64,000 nucleotides of DNA from Rubripirellula lacrimiformis (lineage in GTDB: Bacteria; Planctomycetota; Planctomycetia; Pirellulales; Pirellulaceae). The stretch is taken from NCBI RefSeq assembly GCF_007741535.1, contig NZ_CP036525.1, positions 7,006,001-7,070,000 of the forward strand, given 5' to 3'. The position numbers and the translations under genes were made by a program. How positions within the stretch are numbered: position 1 is the stretch's first letter; each line of letters begins with the position of its first letter. This document shows positions 1 to 9,530 of this stretch, piece after piece. The notes under the pieces were generated by a model. It did not search any database. It was not told the DNA's origin and saw only the letters and a program-made list of their open reading frames with translations.

Positions 1-446
1 AACAGGATCGATCGACCGTACAATCGATATCCATACAGGTCGTTGTACTGGTACAGAGAGTGCGACAGCAGCAGGCTTGAAACCGCATCCTGGGATGCCT
101 GCAGTCGAGCGATCGCGTCGGCGTTCCCATCCTTGCGAATGACCGTTTGCCGAGACCGGTTCTGGCCTAGGCTGGCACCGATCCCAAGATCACTGCTGTG
201 GCTTAGGATCGCACGCCGCTGGCGCATCCATTCTTGCTTTCGCGCCGCCATCGCTTCTTCATGGGTTTTGCGCGACGCAGTCGGCTTGGCGGACGGGGAA
301 GCACCGTCATCCGCGTCGGATTTGGCAGCGGTAGATCCAACCACCACGGCCTGGCCGCTTGGGGGATCACCGGCCGGCGCCCCGGACGCGAAACAGCATC
401 CGATCGCCAGCACAAGGCAACAATCTCTCAGTCGTTTGACCAACAT
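1..446 (-). CDS. Secreted or lipid-anchored protein of unknown function, C-terminus cut by window edge
   Basis: An open minus-strand frame runs from an ATG at 446 off the left end (148 codons). It begins with a basic, then hydrophobic segment (MLVKRLRDCCLVLAIGC) that reads as a signal peptide; LAIGC could be a weak lipobox. The mature part is Ala/Ser/Asp-rich, then basic (HEEAMAARKQEWMRQRRA), and ends in a Leu/Tyr-rich stretch. I recognise no family. It is the last visible gene of the minus-strand ACP/KS/SDR series, 81 bp after the ACP stop. No strong Shine-Dalgarno precedes the ATG, so the start is only likely. Confidence 0.55.
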   Translation of the reverse strand, partial: MLVKRLRDCCLVLAIGCCFASGAPAGDPPSGQAVVVGSTAAKSDADDGASPSAKPTASRKTHEEAMAARKQEWMRQRRAILSHSSDLGIGASLGQNRSRQTVIRKDGNADAIARLQASQDAVSSLLLSHSLYQYNDLYGYRLYGRSIL

Positions 447-527
447 TTGGGATTCGGCTCCGGCTTGTTGAAGTGTCCGCAGTCACCAACGCCAGAGAAG
501 GGGTTCTCCACCGAATCCCTGCTGTGG

Positions 528-788
528 CTAGGACTTCACGATGTCTTTCATCTTCGGTTCCAGATAGGTCACCGTCGAATGCATGCTGGCCAAGTGGCCG
601 TAGTCTTCCTCAGGAATCTGAACGCGATGGCGCTTGCGCAGTTCCATCACGATGTCCAGAAAATCCATGCTGTCGAGTTCAAGCTGGTCGCGAAACGCCT
701 TTTCGTCATCAAGATTTTCGAGGTCGTCGTCAGGCGAAATATCCTCGAGGATATCTAGAATTTCGTCTCTAATTTCAGCAGGCGTCAT
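528..788 (-). CDS. Acyl carrier protein
   Basis: 86-aa acidic helical protein, the normal ACP length. The motif LELDSMDFLDIVMELRK has the conserved DS(M/L) serine that carries 4'-phosphopantetheine. ACPs hold growing acyl chains as thioesters in the cytosol for ketoacyl synthases and reductases. It lies 87 bp downstream of a ketoacyl synthase on the same strand, so it probably serves that enzyme rather than being the general fatty-acid ACP, which normally sits with fabD/fabG/fabF. Family call is firm; the dedicated role is inference. Confidence 0.9.
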   Translation of the reverse strand: MTPAEIRDEILDILEDISPDDDLENLDDEKAFRDQLELDSMDFLDIVMELRKRHRVQIPEEDYGHLASMHSTVTYLEPKMKDIVKS

Positions 789-875
789 CGCTTAGGTGGC
801 TCCCAAAACGTCGTTTTCGACGATGGATATGGATCAGAACTTGGTGACTTAGAAAGCAGGCGGGGCTAGCTCGGT

Positions 876-2150
876 TTAAACGCGTCCGATGATCACGACC
901 GAGTTGATTCCCAACATGCCAAACGAATTATTCAGGATGTAGTCAACCTTGGCGACCTCCTGAGATTCGTTTAGCACTAAACCGGGCAGTTCACAGGAGG
1001 GGTCGAGCTGGTCGACATTGATCGTCGGGTGAACCACTCGATCTTGGAAAGACGATAGGTTACCGGCCAATTCAAGTGAACCCGCCGCCCCCATCGCATG
1101 CCCGATATAGCTTTTGGTGTTATTGATTCGGGTGTTCGTACATTTGCCAAATACATTCCGCAGTGCTAGACACTCCTGCGTATCGCCACTGTTGGTGCCT
1201 GTGGCGTGGGTACTGACGATGTCGATCTGATCAGCCTGCAAACCGGCTCTTTTCAGCGCCATTTCGACGCACTGCGTCTGGCGTTCCGGGTTGGGCAGCA
1301 CGAAATCGGTGGCGTCGGTGTTCATCGCATAGCCGACCAGTTCGCCGATGATCGTCGCACCGCGTGCTTTGGCGTCGCTGAAGCGTTCCAACGTGTACAG
1401 ACAACCGCCTTCAGCAACCACGATGCCGTTTCGATTCATATCGAAGGGGCGTGACGCCTTGGTCGGGTCTTCGTTGGTCGCCAGCGCGTTCTGGCTGTTG
1501 AAACTGGCAAAGATCCCGAACGTGTGGATGCTTTCGCTGGTCCCACCGGCGATCGCCACATCACATTCGTCCAACCGCAGCATCTGGGCACCTTGGATCA
1601 GCCCTGCATTGCCAGCGGCACAGGCGGCGCCGATGGTGTAGTGCGGGCCGGTGATCCCCATGTTCAATGCGATTTCGCCCGCTGGATTGTTGGCGACCGT
1701 TCGCGGGTTGTGGTGGTGTGACCAACAACTGGTGTCGTAGTCAAACCCTTTGATGATGTGGATTTCGTTCTCGGTTTCGACGTTCCCGTGCTCCGTCACA
1801 CCGACATAAATGCCGACGCGTGACTTGTCCACGTTTTCCCAGTCCAATCCGGAATGCTTGACCGCTTCGTTGGCGGTGTAAACACCGACGCTGCCGGCCC
1901 GAGTCCCGCGGCGAATGTCTTTTTTCGACTGATATCGCTTGGCATCGAAATCGCAAATCCCGGCCAATGTTTTGCCGAAGTAGCGAATTTCGTAAGGGCT
2001 GACACCGCTGCGGCCTTCCAAGAGGGCTTCACGATAAGTCTGCCAATCGTTGCCATTCGGAGCCGTCAAACCGATCCCGGTAATGACGATCCGCTGGTTG
2101 TCGGGAAGTTCAGAGGCGCGGCTAGGTGCGATCACGGAATTGATTTTCAC
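876..2150 (-). CDS. Beta-ketoacyl-[ACP] synthase (KAS II/FabF-like)
   Basis: Thiolase-fold condensing enzyme that would extend an acyl chain on ACP. The Cys-His-His triad is visible: Cys in GAACAAGNAG, first His in STHATGTNSGD, second His in SYIGHAMGAAG. The residues after the cysteine (AAGNAG) differ from the usual ATGAHAIG of housekeeping FabF, suggesting a specialised synthase. The frame is open to 2234, but the first part is unlike the family; a GTG at 2150 (VKINSV...) gives 424 aa, near the family length, with the beta-strand RIVITGIGLTAPNG close behind. It sits between an SDR and an ACP on one strand, probably one operon. Confidence 0.85.
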   Translation of the reverse strand: MKINSVIAPSRASELPDNQRIVITGIGLTAPNGNDWQTYREALLEGRSGVSPYEIRYFGKTLAGICDFDAKRYQSKKDIRRGTRAGSVGVYTANEAVKHSGLDWENVDKSRVGIYVGVTEHGNVETENEIHIIKGFDYDTSCWSHHHNPRTVANNPAGEIALNMGITGPHYTIGAACAAGNAGLIQGAQMLRLDECDVAIAGGTSESIHTFGIFASFNSQNALATNEDPTKASRPFDMNRNGIVVAEGGCLYTLERFSDAKARGATIIGELVGYAMNTDATDFVLPNPERQTQCVEMALKRAGLQADQIDIVSTHATGTNSGDTQECLALRNVFGKCTNTRINNTKSYIGHAMGAAGSLELAGNLSSFQDRVVHPTINVDQLDPSCELPGLVLNESQEVAKVDYILNNSFGMLGINSVVIIGRV

Positions 2151-2343
2151 AAGGGCGAAGTCGGGGACCCGTCTTACCGAATCAGACCCGCAGGGATGAA
2201 CCAGAAGGCTACCAATGCACGGCTTTCTAGGCAACGGGCTGGTTTTGGGGAGTCACTCAAACGCTCGCTGCCAAAGCCCCTGCGTTTGATACTTCGACGT
2301 CCAAAGCTCCTGCTGCCAAAGCTCCTGCGTCCGCCCCCCCCCA

Positions 2344-3342
2344 TCACGACCGTCCGGACCAGGCCTGTTCCAGCTGATCCAACCCGTCCTGCATCCCGAT
2401 CCGCACGTGGTACCCCAGACGATCCTTTGCCGACGAAATATCGAAATAGTGGTCGTGAGCCAACTGGGCGGCCACAAATCGCGTCATCGGTGGCTCGTCC
2501 GTCTTGCCAGTCATTCGGTACACGGCTTCCAACACGGCCCCCACCCGATAGGCGGCGGCCGCTGAAATCCGTTTCTGTGGCGGTGCGACACCGCCAAAGC
2601 GACAGACATTGGCGATCCAGTCCCAACAGTTGACCGGTTCGTCTTGAGCGATGAAGTAGGCGCGGCCGGCCGACCGGTCCGGATCTTTTGCCAAAGCGTC
2701 CAGGGCATCCAAATGGGCGGCACCGGCATTGATAACGTGAACAGTATCCACCCGATTGGTCCCGTCGCCCACGATCCGAAGCCGTTTCTTGCGGGCTCGG
2801 TCCAACATCCGCGGCAAAAGATGCGGGTCATCGGGCCCCCAAATCAGGTGAGGCCGCAGTGCCAGGGTCCGCAGGCCGCTTGGATCATCCGCCGCCAAGA
2901 CCGCCTGTTCGGCCAGCGCCTTAGTATGGGGATAGTGACACAACCACCGATCCGGATAGGGCTCGGATTCATCCACCCCCCGCTGATGATCGCCACCGAA
3001 GGTCACGCTGGGGCTGCTGGTGAACACCAGCCGGCCGATTCCCCGATCGCGACAGGCCGCGATCACGTGCTCGGTCGCCACCGTATTGTTCTGATAAAAA
3101 TGCTGCCACGGCCCCCACACGCCGGCCACCGCCGCGGTGTGCACGACCGCGTCCACGTCGGCCACCGAGGAAGCGACAAATTTGCCGTCGGTCAGGTCGC
3201 CGCGGACCGCCACCATGCCTTGGCGGACCAACTCCGGGTACTCGCGACGAGAAATTCCGAAAACTTCGTCGCCCCGATTGAGCAATTGTCGAACAATTTC
3301 GCTGCCTAAGAACCCACCACAGCCAGTTACCAGTACCCTCAT
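2344..3342 (-). CDS. Extended SDR, NAD-dependent epimerase/3-beta-HSD family (OleD-like)
   Basis: 332-aa NAD(P)-dependent oxidoreductase. The Rossmann motif is GCGGFLG near residue 8, and the catalytic Ser/YxxxK motif appears as TSSPS ... YPHTK. The proline-rich region PHLIWGPDDPHLLPRM resembles 3-beta-hydroxysteroid dehydrogenase/OleD proteins, which reduce a 2-alkyl-3-ketoacid in long-chain olefin synthesis. No oleA, oleB or oleC is visible; instead a ketoacyl synthase and an ACP follow on the same strand. It may therefore act as the ketoreductase of that short pathway. The 190-bp spacer to the synthase holds three imperfect copies of a GC(A)GGAGCTTTGG-type repeat (2265-2330). Confidence 0.8.
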   Translation of the reverse strand: MRVLVTGCGGFLGSEIVRQLLNRGDEVFGISRREYPELVRQGMVAVRGDLTDGKFVASSVADVDAVVHTAAVAGVWGPWQHFYQNNTVATEHVIAACRDRGIGRLVFTSSPSVTFGGDHQRGVDESEPYPDRWLCHYPHTKALAEQAVLAADDPSGLRTLALRPHLIWGPDDPHLLPRMLDRARKKRLRIVGDGTNRVDTVHVINAGAAHLDALDALAKDPDRSAGRAYFIAQDEPVNCWDWIANVCRFGGVAPPQKRISAAAAYRVGAVLEAVYRMTGKTDEPPMTRFVAAQLAHDHYFDISSAKDRLGYHVRIGMQDGLDQLEQAWSGRS

Positions 3343-3513
3343 TTGCCGTTATTTCCCGTACATACCTCGCAAAACTCGGCCTTCGGAGGCCATTTTCCAT
3401 CTTCGTGCCTAGCATCCTCGAAGTGAACCTTTCGCAAAACCCGGCCGTCCGCTAATCTGTCCGGACGTCGAGACGAATCGGACTGATTCCGAATCGCTTC
3501 GGCGGACAAATCT

Positions 3514-3587
3514 CGGGGCGTGGCGCAGCCTGGTAGCGCGACTGGTTTGGGACCAGTAGGTCGCAGGTTCGAATCCTGTCGCCCCGA
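3514..3587 (+). tRNA. tRNA-Pro (anticodon TGG)
   Basis: 74-nt cloverleaf. Acceptor arms CGGGGCG (3514-3520) and CGCCCCG (3580-3586) pair, with discriminator A at 3587. The anticodon stem CTGGT/ACCAG encloses TGG. The T-arm contains GGTTCGAATCC. CCA is not encoded. Confidence 0.95.
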
Positions 3588-3597
3588 TTTGAAGACA

Positions 3598-3636
3598 AAA
3601 CAGCCCGTCGCATTCATTTGCGGCGGGCTGTTTTTC
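3598..3636 (+). terminator. Rho-independent terminator after tRNA-Pro
   Basis: Inverted repeat ACAGCCCGTCGC ... GCGGCGGGCTGT followed by a T-run (GTTTTTC). It lies 10 bp beyond the tRNA and probably ends its transcript. Confidence 0.8.
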
Positions 3637-3809
3637 GTTCTACCGTCACCGCCGCACGCAGTCTTCCACGCTTTTCGTGTCGAGCGTGCCCGCGATGTCG
3701 CCGCTGAAATCGGATCGGGCGGCAAGGTAAGCTAGACGAATGGGGCTGAAATTTGCCGATCATGTTGGACGGCAAGCCAGTGACCCCGATTTGCATAGCG
3801 GACACCTCG

Positions 3810-5270
3810 ATGAAGATCCTGAACCTTGTTTTGCTGACCGCCCTGGGCATTCTTTTCGCGGCGTCTGGTGCACGGTCGTCGGTGGCGGCCGAACAAGAAC
3901 CGACGGCCCCAATCGACGGCGGTCGTAAGCCCAACATCATCCTTGTCATGGCGGACGACCAGGGCTGGGGCGATGTCGGGTACAACGGCCATCCGTTTGT
4001 GCAGACGCCGGAACTCGACGCGATGGCAGCGGACGGTTTCGTGTTCGACCGTTTCTATGCCGCGGCGCCCGTGTGCTCACCCACTCGCGCCAGCGTGATG
4101 ACCGGACGCAACCCCATCCGCACCAAAGTGACCAACCATGGTCGATACATGCGGCCCCACGAACAGACCATTGCGGAATCACTGAAAGCGGCAGGATACG
4201 TCACCGGGATCTTTGGCAAAGTCCATTTGGGATCGGGACAACCCGAATCGCCTTGCAATCCAACGGGCATGGGATTTGACGAATGGGTGATCGGCCTGAA
4301 CTTTTTCGACAACGATCCCTACCTCAGCCGCAACGGCAAAATCGAACACCGCCTAGGCAAGGGATCCGTGATCGCGATGGATGACGCGATCACGTTTATC
4401 AACCAACACAAAGATGGGGATCAACCACTGTTCGCCGTTGTCTGGTTCCCATCACCGCACGACCCACACCAAGAAGTTCCGGCCGGCCCGTCGCTTTACG
4501 ATGACGAGAAGCATGCCGGATACTATCGTGAAATCACACTGCTGGACCAACAAGTTGGGCGACTGCGTCGTGAACTGAAACGCGCCCAGATCGCCGACAA
4601 CACAATCCTATGGTATTGCAGCGATAACGGCGGGCTTGTCGAAGCGACTTCCGGCGGTCGCGATCGCAAGGGCAGCATCTACGAGGGAGGTCTGCGGATC
4701 CCAGCGATCATCCAGTGGCCGGCACAGAAAATCAGTGGACGAACGGCTGTGCCGGCATGGACGTGCGACATCTATCCGACGCTGCTGGCGATGGCTGGAA
4801 TCCCATCCAGCGCAACCTACCCGATGGACGGGACAGACATCAGCAACATCATTGTGGGAAAGGCCCACAAGCGAACCAAGCCGATGGGATTTTGGCACAA
4901 ATTTCAAACGGGACAGGCGACCTGGAGCGACCGCATCCAGAAAGCGATCATGGAAAAGCAGCAGGCCGGTGCACCGCTGCCTCATAACCCCGATCGCATT
5001 CGCAAGGACGTCGATGAATTCCCACAGTTCCCCGAAGACACAGCGACCGGGCATGCAGCCTGGAACAGATGGCCGTGGAAACTGCACCGCATCAATGGCA
5101 CGCGGTACGAACTGTACAACCTAGCCGACGACGCAATGGAAACCACGGATCGATCTGACGATCCCGATCAGCAAACGCGATTGGCAGAGATGAAACAGGA
5201 ACTCGATGACTGGATGCGTTCGGTCGTTCGCAGCGTCAACGGCCAAGACTACTCCGCCATCGCTCGCTAG
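3810..5270 (+). CDS. Secreted sulfatase (formylglycine-dependent arylsulfatase family)
   Basis: Hydrolyses sulfate esters, probably of algal polysaccharide, outside the cytoplasm. The ATG at 3810 starts a clean signal peptide ([18 protein letters not shown]); an upstream in-frame ATG at 3753 would spoil it. The mature domain opens [20 protein letters not shown] with the metal-binding [16 protein letters not shown] carries the C-x-P-x-R signature whose Cys becomes formylglycine. GKVHLG and CSDNGG give further active-site and metal ligands. About 486 aa, normal for the family. A CBM9-like/amidohydrolase gene follows 176 bp later on the same strand. Substrate cannot be told from sequence. Confidence 0.9.
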   Translation: MKILNLVLLTALGILFAASGARSSVAAEQEPTAPIDGGRKPNIILVMADDQGWGDVGYNGHPFVQTPELDAMAADGFVFDRFYAAAPVCSPTRASVMTGRNPIRTKVTNHGRYMRPHEQTIAESLKAAGYVTGIFGKVHLGSGQPESPCNPTGMGFDEWVIGLNFFDNDPYLSRNGKIEHRLGKGSVIAMDDAITFINQHKDGDQPLFAVVWFPSPHDPHQEVPAGPSLYDDEKHAGYYREITLLDQQVGRLRRELKRAQIADNTILWYCSDNGGLVEATSGGRDRKGSIYEGGLRIPAIIQWPAQKISGRTAVPAWTCDIYPTLLAMAGIPSSATYPMDGTDISNIIVGKAHKRTKPMGFWHKFQTGQATWSDRIQKAIMEKQQAGAPLPHNPDRIRKDVDEFPQFPEDTATGHAAWNRWPWKLHRINGTRYELYNLADDAMETTDRSDDPDQQTRLAEMKQELDDWMRSVVRSVNGQDYSAIAR

Positions 5271-5446
5271 CTTCGCAACAAGCCTGGACGACCGCCACCA
5301 TCCAACGGGGGCACGTCGAACGCTTACAATCATGCCAAGCGCCGACTCGGTTCGCGACCGAACAGCATCTGACTTCCCGTGCTCACGCACCATCGAGCCC
5401 ATTCATTTGTCTGCGACCTTCTGCGATCGCAGCATCGGAGACACCC

Positions 5447-7270
5447 ATGACATCCTGGCCCACCTGCATCCAAAGAACCTGTCATCGGTTTTGTTTAGCG
5501 ATGCCTCTGGTCGCGGCTGCCTTGCTGCCGATCGTGCTTCCCACCGCCGCACTGGCGGCGGATCTACCGACGTTGATTGTGCCAAAGTGCGACGACTTTG
5601 ATGTCACTGGCAAAGGCGACGCCCAGGCATGGGAAACCTGCCAATGGGTTCCGCTGAACCGGCGAGGCAACGGGCAACTCGACTACACCGCGCAGTTCAA
5701 AATCATGTATTCGGACAAGGGCATCTATGTCCTATTCGACGGCAGCGACAAGACGCTGACCGCAACCATGCAAGAAGATTTCCTGGACCTGTGGACCGAA
5801 GATGTTTTCGAGTGCTTCTTTTGGACCAACCCCAAAGACCCTGTCTACTTTGAATACGAAATCTCGCCACTCGGTTACGAACTTCCCATCCTTGTCCCAA
5901 ATCTTGATGGACAGTTTCTCGGTTGGCGTCCGTGGCACTACGACGGCGATAAGAGGATTCAAAAGAAGGTGTCAGCCACGGGAGGCAAAAACGAATCGAT
6001 GTCGGGCGTCACCGGGTGGCGCGCGGAAGTGTTCATTCCCTACCTCGTTCTGGAACCGCTGCGAAACGTGCCGCCCAAAGAAGGCACGCAGTGGCGTGCA
6101 AACTTCTACCGTGTGGATCACGACGAGAAAAAAACCACGGGCTGGGATTGGGCGAGGACGGGGCCAAGCTTCCATGATTCGAAAAACTTCGGCACCCTGG
6201 TCTTTGGCAAAGTGGTCGAATCCGAAACGCCCAAGGATGACATCCGCGAATTGAAACTTGCCGACTGGCAGCCGAAGTCCATGCTGAAAACAAAAGTGAC
6301 GCGAGTCAACACGCCCACGTATCCTGTCATTGACGTGCACAATCACCTGGGCGGCGGAGCGAGCGTGCTGACTGTAGAACGCGTCAAAAGGTACTTGCAA
6401 GAAATGGACGACGCCAGCGTCCAGACCGTTGTCAATCTTGATGGTGGCTGGGACGACAAGCTGGCGGAAACCGTCGCTGCACTGGACACGGCTCACCCCG
6501 GCCGGTTCTTGACATTCGCACTGATCAATCTGCGTGACTTTGAAACCGAAGGCTGGTCCCAACGCGAAACGGCGCGTCTTCGCAACAGCTTCGAAGCCGG
6601 TGCGAAAGGGCTGAAGTTTCACAAATCGCTGGGTCTGTCTTATCGCAATCGCGATGGCAACCTGCTAACGATTGATGACGAACGGTTGGATCCGATTTGG
6701 GCCTTGTGTGGCGAGATGCAACGCCCGGTGATGATCCACACCTCCGACCCCGCCGCTTTCTTTACGCCGCTGGATCGATTCAATGAACGCTGGCACGAAC
6801 TGAATGACCACCCCGGCTGGTTATTCCATGGCGACAAGTTTCCGTCTCGCGAAGAGTTGCTTGATCAACGCAATCGAGCGATCGCCAAACATCCGAAGAC
6901 CACATTCATCGGGGCTCACTTTGGCAACAACCCGGAAGACCTGGAAACCGTCGGACAATGGTTGGACAAGTATCCCAATTTCTACGTCGACATCGACGCA
7001 CGGATCTCGGAACTAGGACGGCAACCGTACAGCAGCCGAAAGTTTTTCATCCGCTATCAAGACCGCATCATGTTCGGCACCGATACGACTCCTGATGCCG
7101 AGGCGTACCGGCTTTACTATCGGTTCATGGAAACCGACGACGAATACTTTGACACCGCAGAATCGCACCACCGACAAGGGTTCTGGAACATCTACGGCAT
7201 TTTCCTGCCCGATCCAGTCCTCGAAAAAATCTACCGCGGCAACGCGACCAGAGTGCTGGGACTGGATTGA
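5447..7270 (+). CDS. Secreted CBM9-like + amidohydrolase (TIM-barrel) fusion
   Basis: 607-aa exported protein. After a signal sequence (PLVAAALLPIVLPTAALAAD), residues ~40-255 look like a CBM9-type beta-sandwich (AQFKIMYSDKGIYVLFDGSD, EDVFECFFW, WRAEVFIPYL). Residues ~290-607 form an amidohydrolase-2 barrel: metal motif DVHNHLGGG, a Lys strand GAKGLKFHKS, then MIHTSD, FIGAHFGNN and final MFGTDTTPD. These barrels hydrolyse or decarboxylate small ring or acid substrates. Joining one to a sugar-binding-like module with export suggests a periplasmic or surface role in carbohydrate breakdown next to the sulfatase. The two-part architecture is visible; the substrate is unknown. Confidence 0.75.
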   Translation: MTSWPTCIQRTCHRFCLAMPLVAAALLPIVLPTAALAADLPTLIVPKCDDFDVTGKGDAQAWETCQWVPLNRRGNGQLDYTAQFKIMYSDKGIYVLFDGSDKTLTATMQEDFLDLWTEDVFECFFWTNPKDPVYFEYEISPLGYELPILVPNLDGQFLGWRPWHYDGDKRIQKKVSATGGKNESMSGVTGWRAEVFIPYLVLEPLRNVPPKEGTQWRANFYRVDHDEKKTTGWDWARTGPSFHDSKNFGTLVFGKVVESETPKDDIRELKLADWQPKSMLKTKVTRVNTPTYPVIDVHNHLGGGASVLTVERVKRYLQEMDDASVQTVVNLDGGWDDKLAETVAALDTAHPGRFLTFALINLRDFETEGWSQRETARLRNSFEAGAKGLKFHKSLGLSYRNRDGNLLTIDDERLDPIWALCGEMQRPVMIHTSDPAAFFTPLDRFNERWHELNDHPGWLFHGDKFPSREELLDQRNRAIAKHPKTTFIGAHFGNNPEDLETVGQWLDKYPNFYVDIDARISELGRQPYSSRKFFIRYQDRIMFGTDTTPDAEAYRLYYRFMETDDEYFDTAESHHRQGFWNIYGIFLPDPVLEKIYRGNATRVLGLD

Positions 7271-7380
7271 TCAAGCCAGCGAATTCAACGATGGTATTCT
7301 TCAATACTCCGGTCACCGTTCCCAGCGGTGACGAAATGACGAAGCGATCCTTCCCCCCACGATTACCTTGGATACCGACC

Positions 7381-7707
7381 ATGACACGAAATCTATTCTT
7401 GCTACTGGCGATGGCCCTGCCACTGACGATGGGCTGCGGTGATAGCGGCGAAAACGCGGCATCGCCTGAAGTCCCCGCCGCGACCTTGGCGTCGCTGAAG
7501 CAAGCCGACCTGCTGGACGGCAAAGAAGACCATGTGATCAGCAAGTGCTACGTTTGCAGCCTCGGCATGGACGGCAAGCCAGAGTTTGCTGTTGAACAAT
7601 ATGGCTACACCGCTCACCTGTGCAGCGAAGGATGCAAATCCCATTTCGAAGACTCTGCAGACGAAGTCATCGCATCGACCACGATCCCCGTGCCGGCTGC
7701 TGAATGA
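7381..7707 (+). CDS. Small lipoprotein with YHS/TRASH-like cysteine cluster
   Basis: 108 aa from the ATG at 7381. MTRNLFLLLAMALPLTMGC is a lipoprotein signal with lipobox LTMGC. The mature part has KCYVCSLGMDG ... AHLCSEGCKSHF, a C-x2-C ... C-x3-C pattern with a trailing aromatic, as in YHS/TRASH metal-binding modules. It may bind or sense a soft metal such as copper at the membrane. The frame is open from 7267, but only the ATG at 7381 gives a signal peptide. It converges on the following minus-strand gene. Confidence 0.65.
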   Translation: MTRNLFLLLAMALPLTMGCGDSGENAASPEVPAATLASLKQADLLDGKEDHVISKCYVCSLGMDGKPEFAVEQYGYTAHLCSEGCKSHFEDSADEVIASTTIPVPAAE

Positions 7708-7746
7708 TCGACGGATCCCTTTCGGGATTCCGTTTGCTGGCCACCC

Positions 7747-9399
7747 CTAAACGGCTTCGGGGTCCCGGCTCAGGTACTGATGGACACAGGTAATCGCCAG
7801 TGCGCCATCGCCGACGGCAAAGGCACAGCGTTTCGTTGTGCCACTGCGGACATCGCCCGATGCAAACACTCCGGGCAGCGTTGTCTCGAGTTCGCAGGGC
7901 GGTTTTGCCGACACCCATCTTTCATGATCACCGATCGCCGGACCAGTCAGAACGAAACCGCGCTGGTCCAAGGCCACCGATTCGGGTAGCCATTCGGTGT
8001 GCGGTTTGGCCCCGACAAAGATGAATGCTGCGGAACAGGGCACCCATTCCTGATGGCCGGTTTGACGGTTGTCGATGTGCACTTGGTTCAGGCTCCCGTC
8101 ACCCGACATGCCGCATACTTCGCTGTGATACTGAACTTCGATGTTCGCAGTGTTTTCAATCCGCGTTGCCAGATAGCTGGACATCGATTTGCGCAAGTCA
8201 TCGCCCCGCAGCAGCACACGGACCTGCTGTGCGTGTTGCGACAAGAACATCGCCGCCTGGCCTGCGGAGTTGCCGCCACCGACAACGATGGCCGTCGAAC
8301 CCTGGCACACTCGGGCTTCGACCGACGTTGCCGAATAATAGACTCCGACGCCCTCGTACCGTTCGCATTCATCCAGCGGTAGTCGCCGATAGGATGCGCC
8401 GGTCGCAATCAACACCGATTTTGCACGGACGGATTGGCCGGTGCAAAACTCCAGCACATGATGGCCGTTGTCTGCACGCGACATTGAAACAACGGACACC
8501 GGGGCAGTGAACTCGGCCCCAAACTTCAACGCCTGCAGAAACCCTTGGTTGGCCAAATCGGTTCCTGAAATCCCCGATGGAAACCCCATGTAATTTTCGA
8601 TCCGCGAACTTTGGCCGGCTTGACCACCCGGCCCGACCCGATCCACCACCAAGGTCCGAAGCCCTTCCGAGGCACCGTAGACCGCGGCCGCCAACCCTGA
8701 CGGCCCGGCGCCGATGATCAACACGTCATAAGTCAGGTCGGGAATCTGCCTTGAAATCCCCAAACATTCGGCAACCTTGGCCAGTGTCGGCTGTCGCACG
8801 ACACTCTCACCACAAACCAAGATAGGCGTCTCGGCAACCGTCGCGTCGCACTCAGCCAGCAACGCTTTGCCCGCTTCTGTGTCGGTCTCGAACAACGTGT
8901 GCGGAACCTTGTTCTTGTAAAAGAACTCACGCAAACGCATCGTGTCCTTCGAATTGGCCGAGCCGACCAAACGTATCCCCAGATAGCCCGATTCTTCCAG
9001 TATTTGGCGACGGGCTTGAAACGCAGTCAACAGCTTGTCGCTTAGCGTCGGAATCTCACCCAGCATTCGCCGAATCCGGCAGGCGGTGACTTCAATCACT
9101 CGGCAATCATCACGTGCCCGCGCGGAAACCGTTGCCGGGCGTCCGGTCAGAATGGCTTCGTCTCCGGCAAACCCCTTGGCCGAATGTACCAACAACTCGC
9201 GTGCGTCGCCGCTGGACCGATCGATGATTGCGACATTCCCAGAGACGACCGCAAAGAACGAATAGTCCTTTTGCCCACTTTCGAAAAGCGACTCACCTGT
9301 CGCCAAATCGCGGACCATGCCAATCCGAGCAAGATCATCCATTTCTTGTTCAGTCAACTCTGGAAAAGCGACGCGGTCGGCGGTGGGGTATGACATCAA
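7747..9399 (-). CDS. cNMP-binding domain + thioredoxin-reductase-like FAD/NAD oxidoreductase
   Basis: 550-aa fusion. Residues ~1-130 form a cyclic-nucleotide-binding beta-barrel (FAVVSGNVAIID, GFAGDEAILTGRP). Residues ~145-215 resemble a glutaredoxin/thioredoxin-fold segment (FFYKNKVPHTLFETDTE ... TPILVCGE) but lack CxxC. Residues ~225-550 are a TrxR-type flavoprotein: FAD motif DVLIIGAGPSGLAAAVYG, GGQAGQSSRIENYMGFPSG, NAD motif AIVVGGGNSAGQAA and the final GVFASGDVRSG. The TrxR redox CATC motif is absent, so it probably reduces something other than thioredoxin, or acts as a ligand-gated oxidoreductase. Confidence 0.85.
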   Translation of the reverse strand: MMSYPTADRVAFPELTEQEMDDLARIGMVRDLATGESLFESGQKDYSFFAVVSGNVAIIDRSSGDARELLVHSAKGFAGDEAILTGRPATVSARARDDCRVIEVTACRIRRMLGEIPTLSDKLLTAFQARRQILEESGYLGIRLVGSANSKDTMRLREFFYKNKVPHTLFETDTEAGKALLAECDATVAETPILVCGESVVRQPTLAKVAECLGISRQIPDLTYDVLIIGAGPSGLAAAVYGASEGLRTLVVDRVGPGGQAGQSSRIENYMGFPSGISGTDLANQGFLQALKFGAEFTAPVSVVSMSRADNGHHVLEFCTGQSVRAKSVLIATGASYRRLPLDECERYEGVGVYYSATSVEARVCQGSTAIVVGGGNSAGQAAMFLSQHAQQVRVLLRGDDLRKSMSSYLATRIENTANIEVQYHSEVCGMSGDGSLNQVHIDNRQTGHQEWVPCSAAFIFVGAKPHTEWLPESVALDQRGFVLTGPAIGDHERWVSAKPPCELETTLPGVFASGDVRSGTTKRCAFAVGDGALAITCVHQYLSRDPEAV

Positions 9400-9530
9400 G
9401 TTCCTATCGTTGGGGTACGTCTCAGACGCCTATGGCTAGTCCGCCATCCTAGCATAGCGGAGTGATCGTCCACCAAGACGCAAAGACACATCCAGGGCAA
9501 GCCAGGTAGCCTGGGACACACCCATGAACG

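Noticed and set aside
1854-2633. 259-codon plus-strand frame opposite the ketoacyl synthase and SDR
   Set aside because: Spans two well-identified minus-strand genes and has an Arg/Pro-rich composition typical of antisense shadows.
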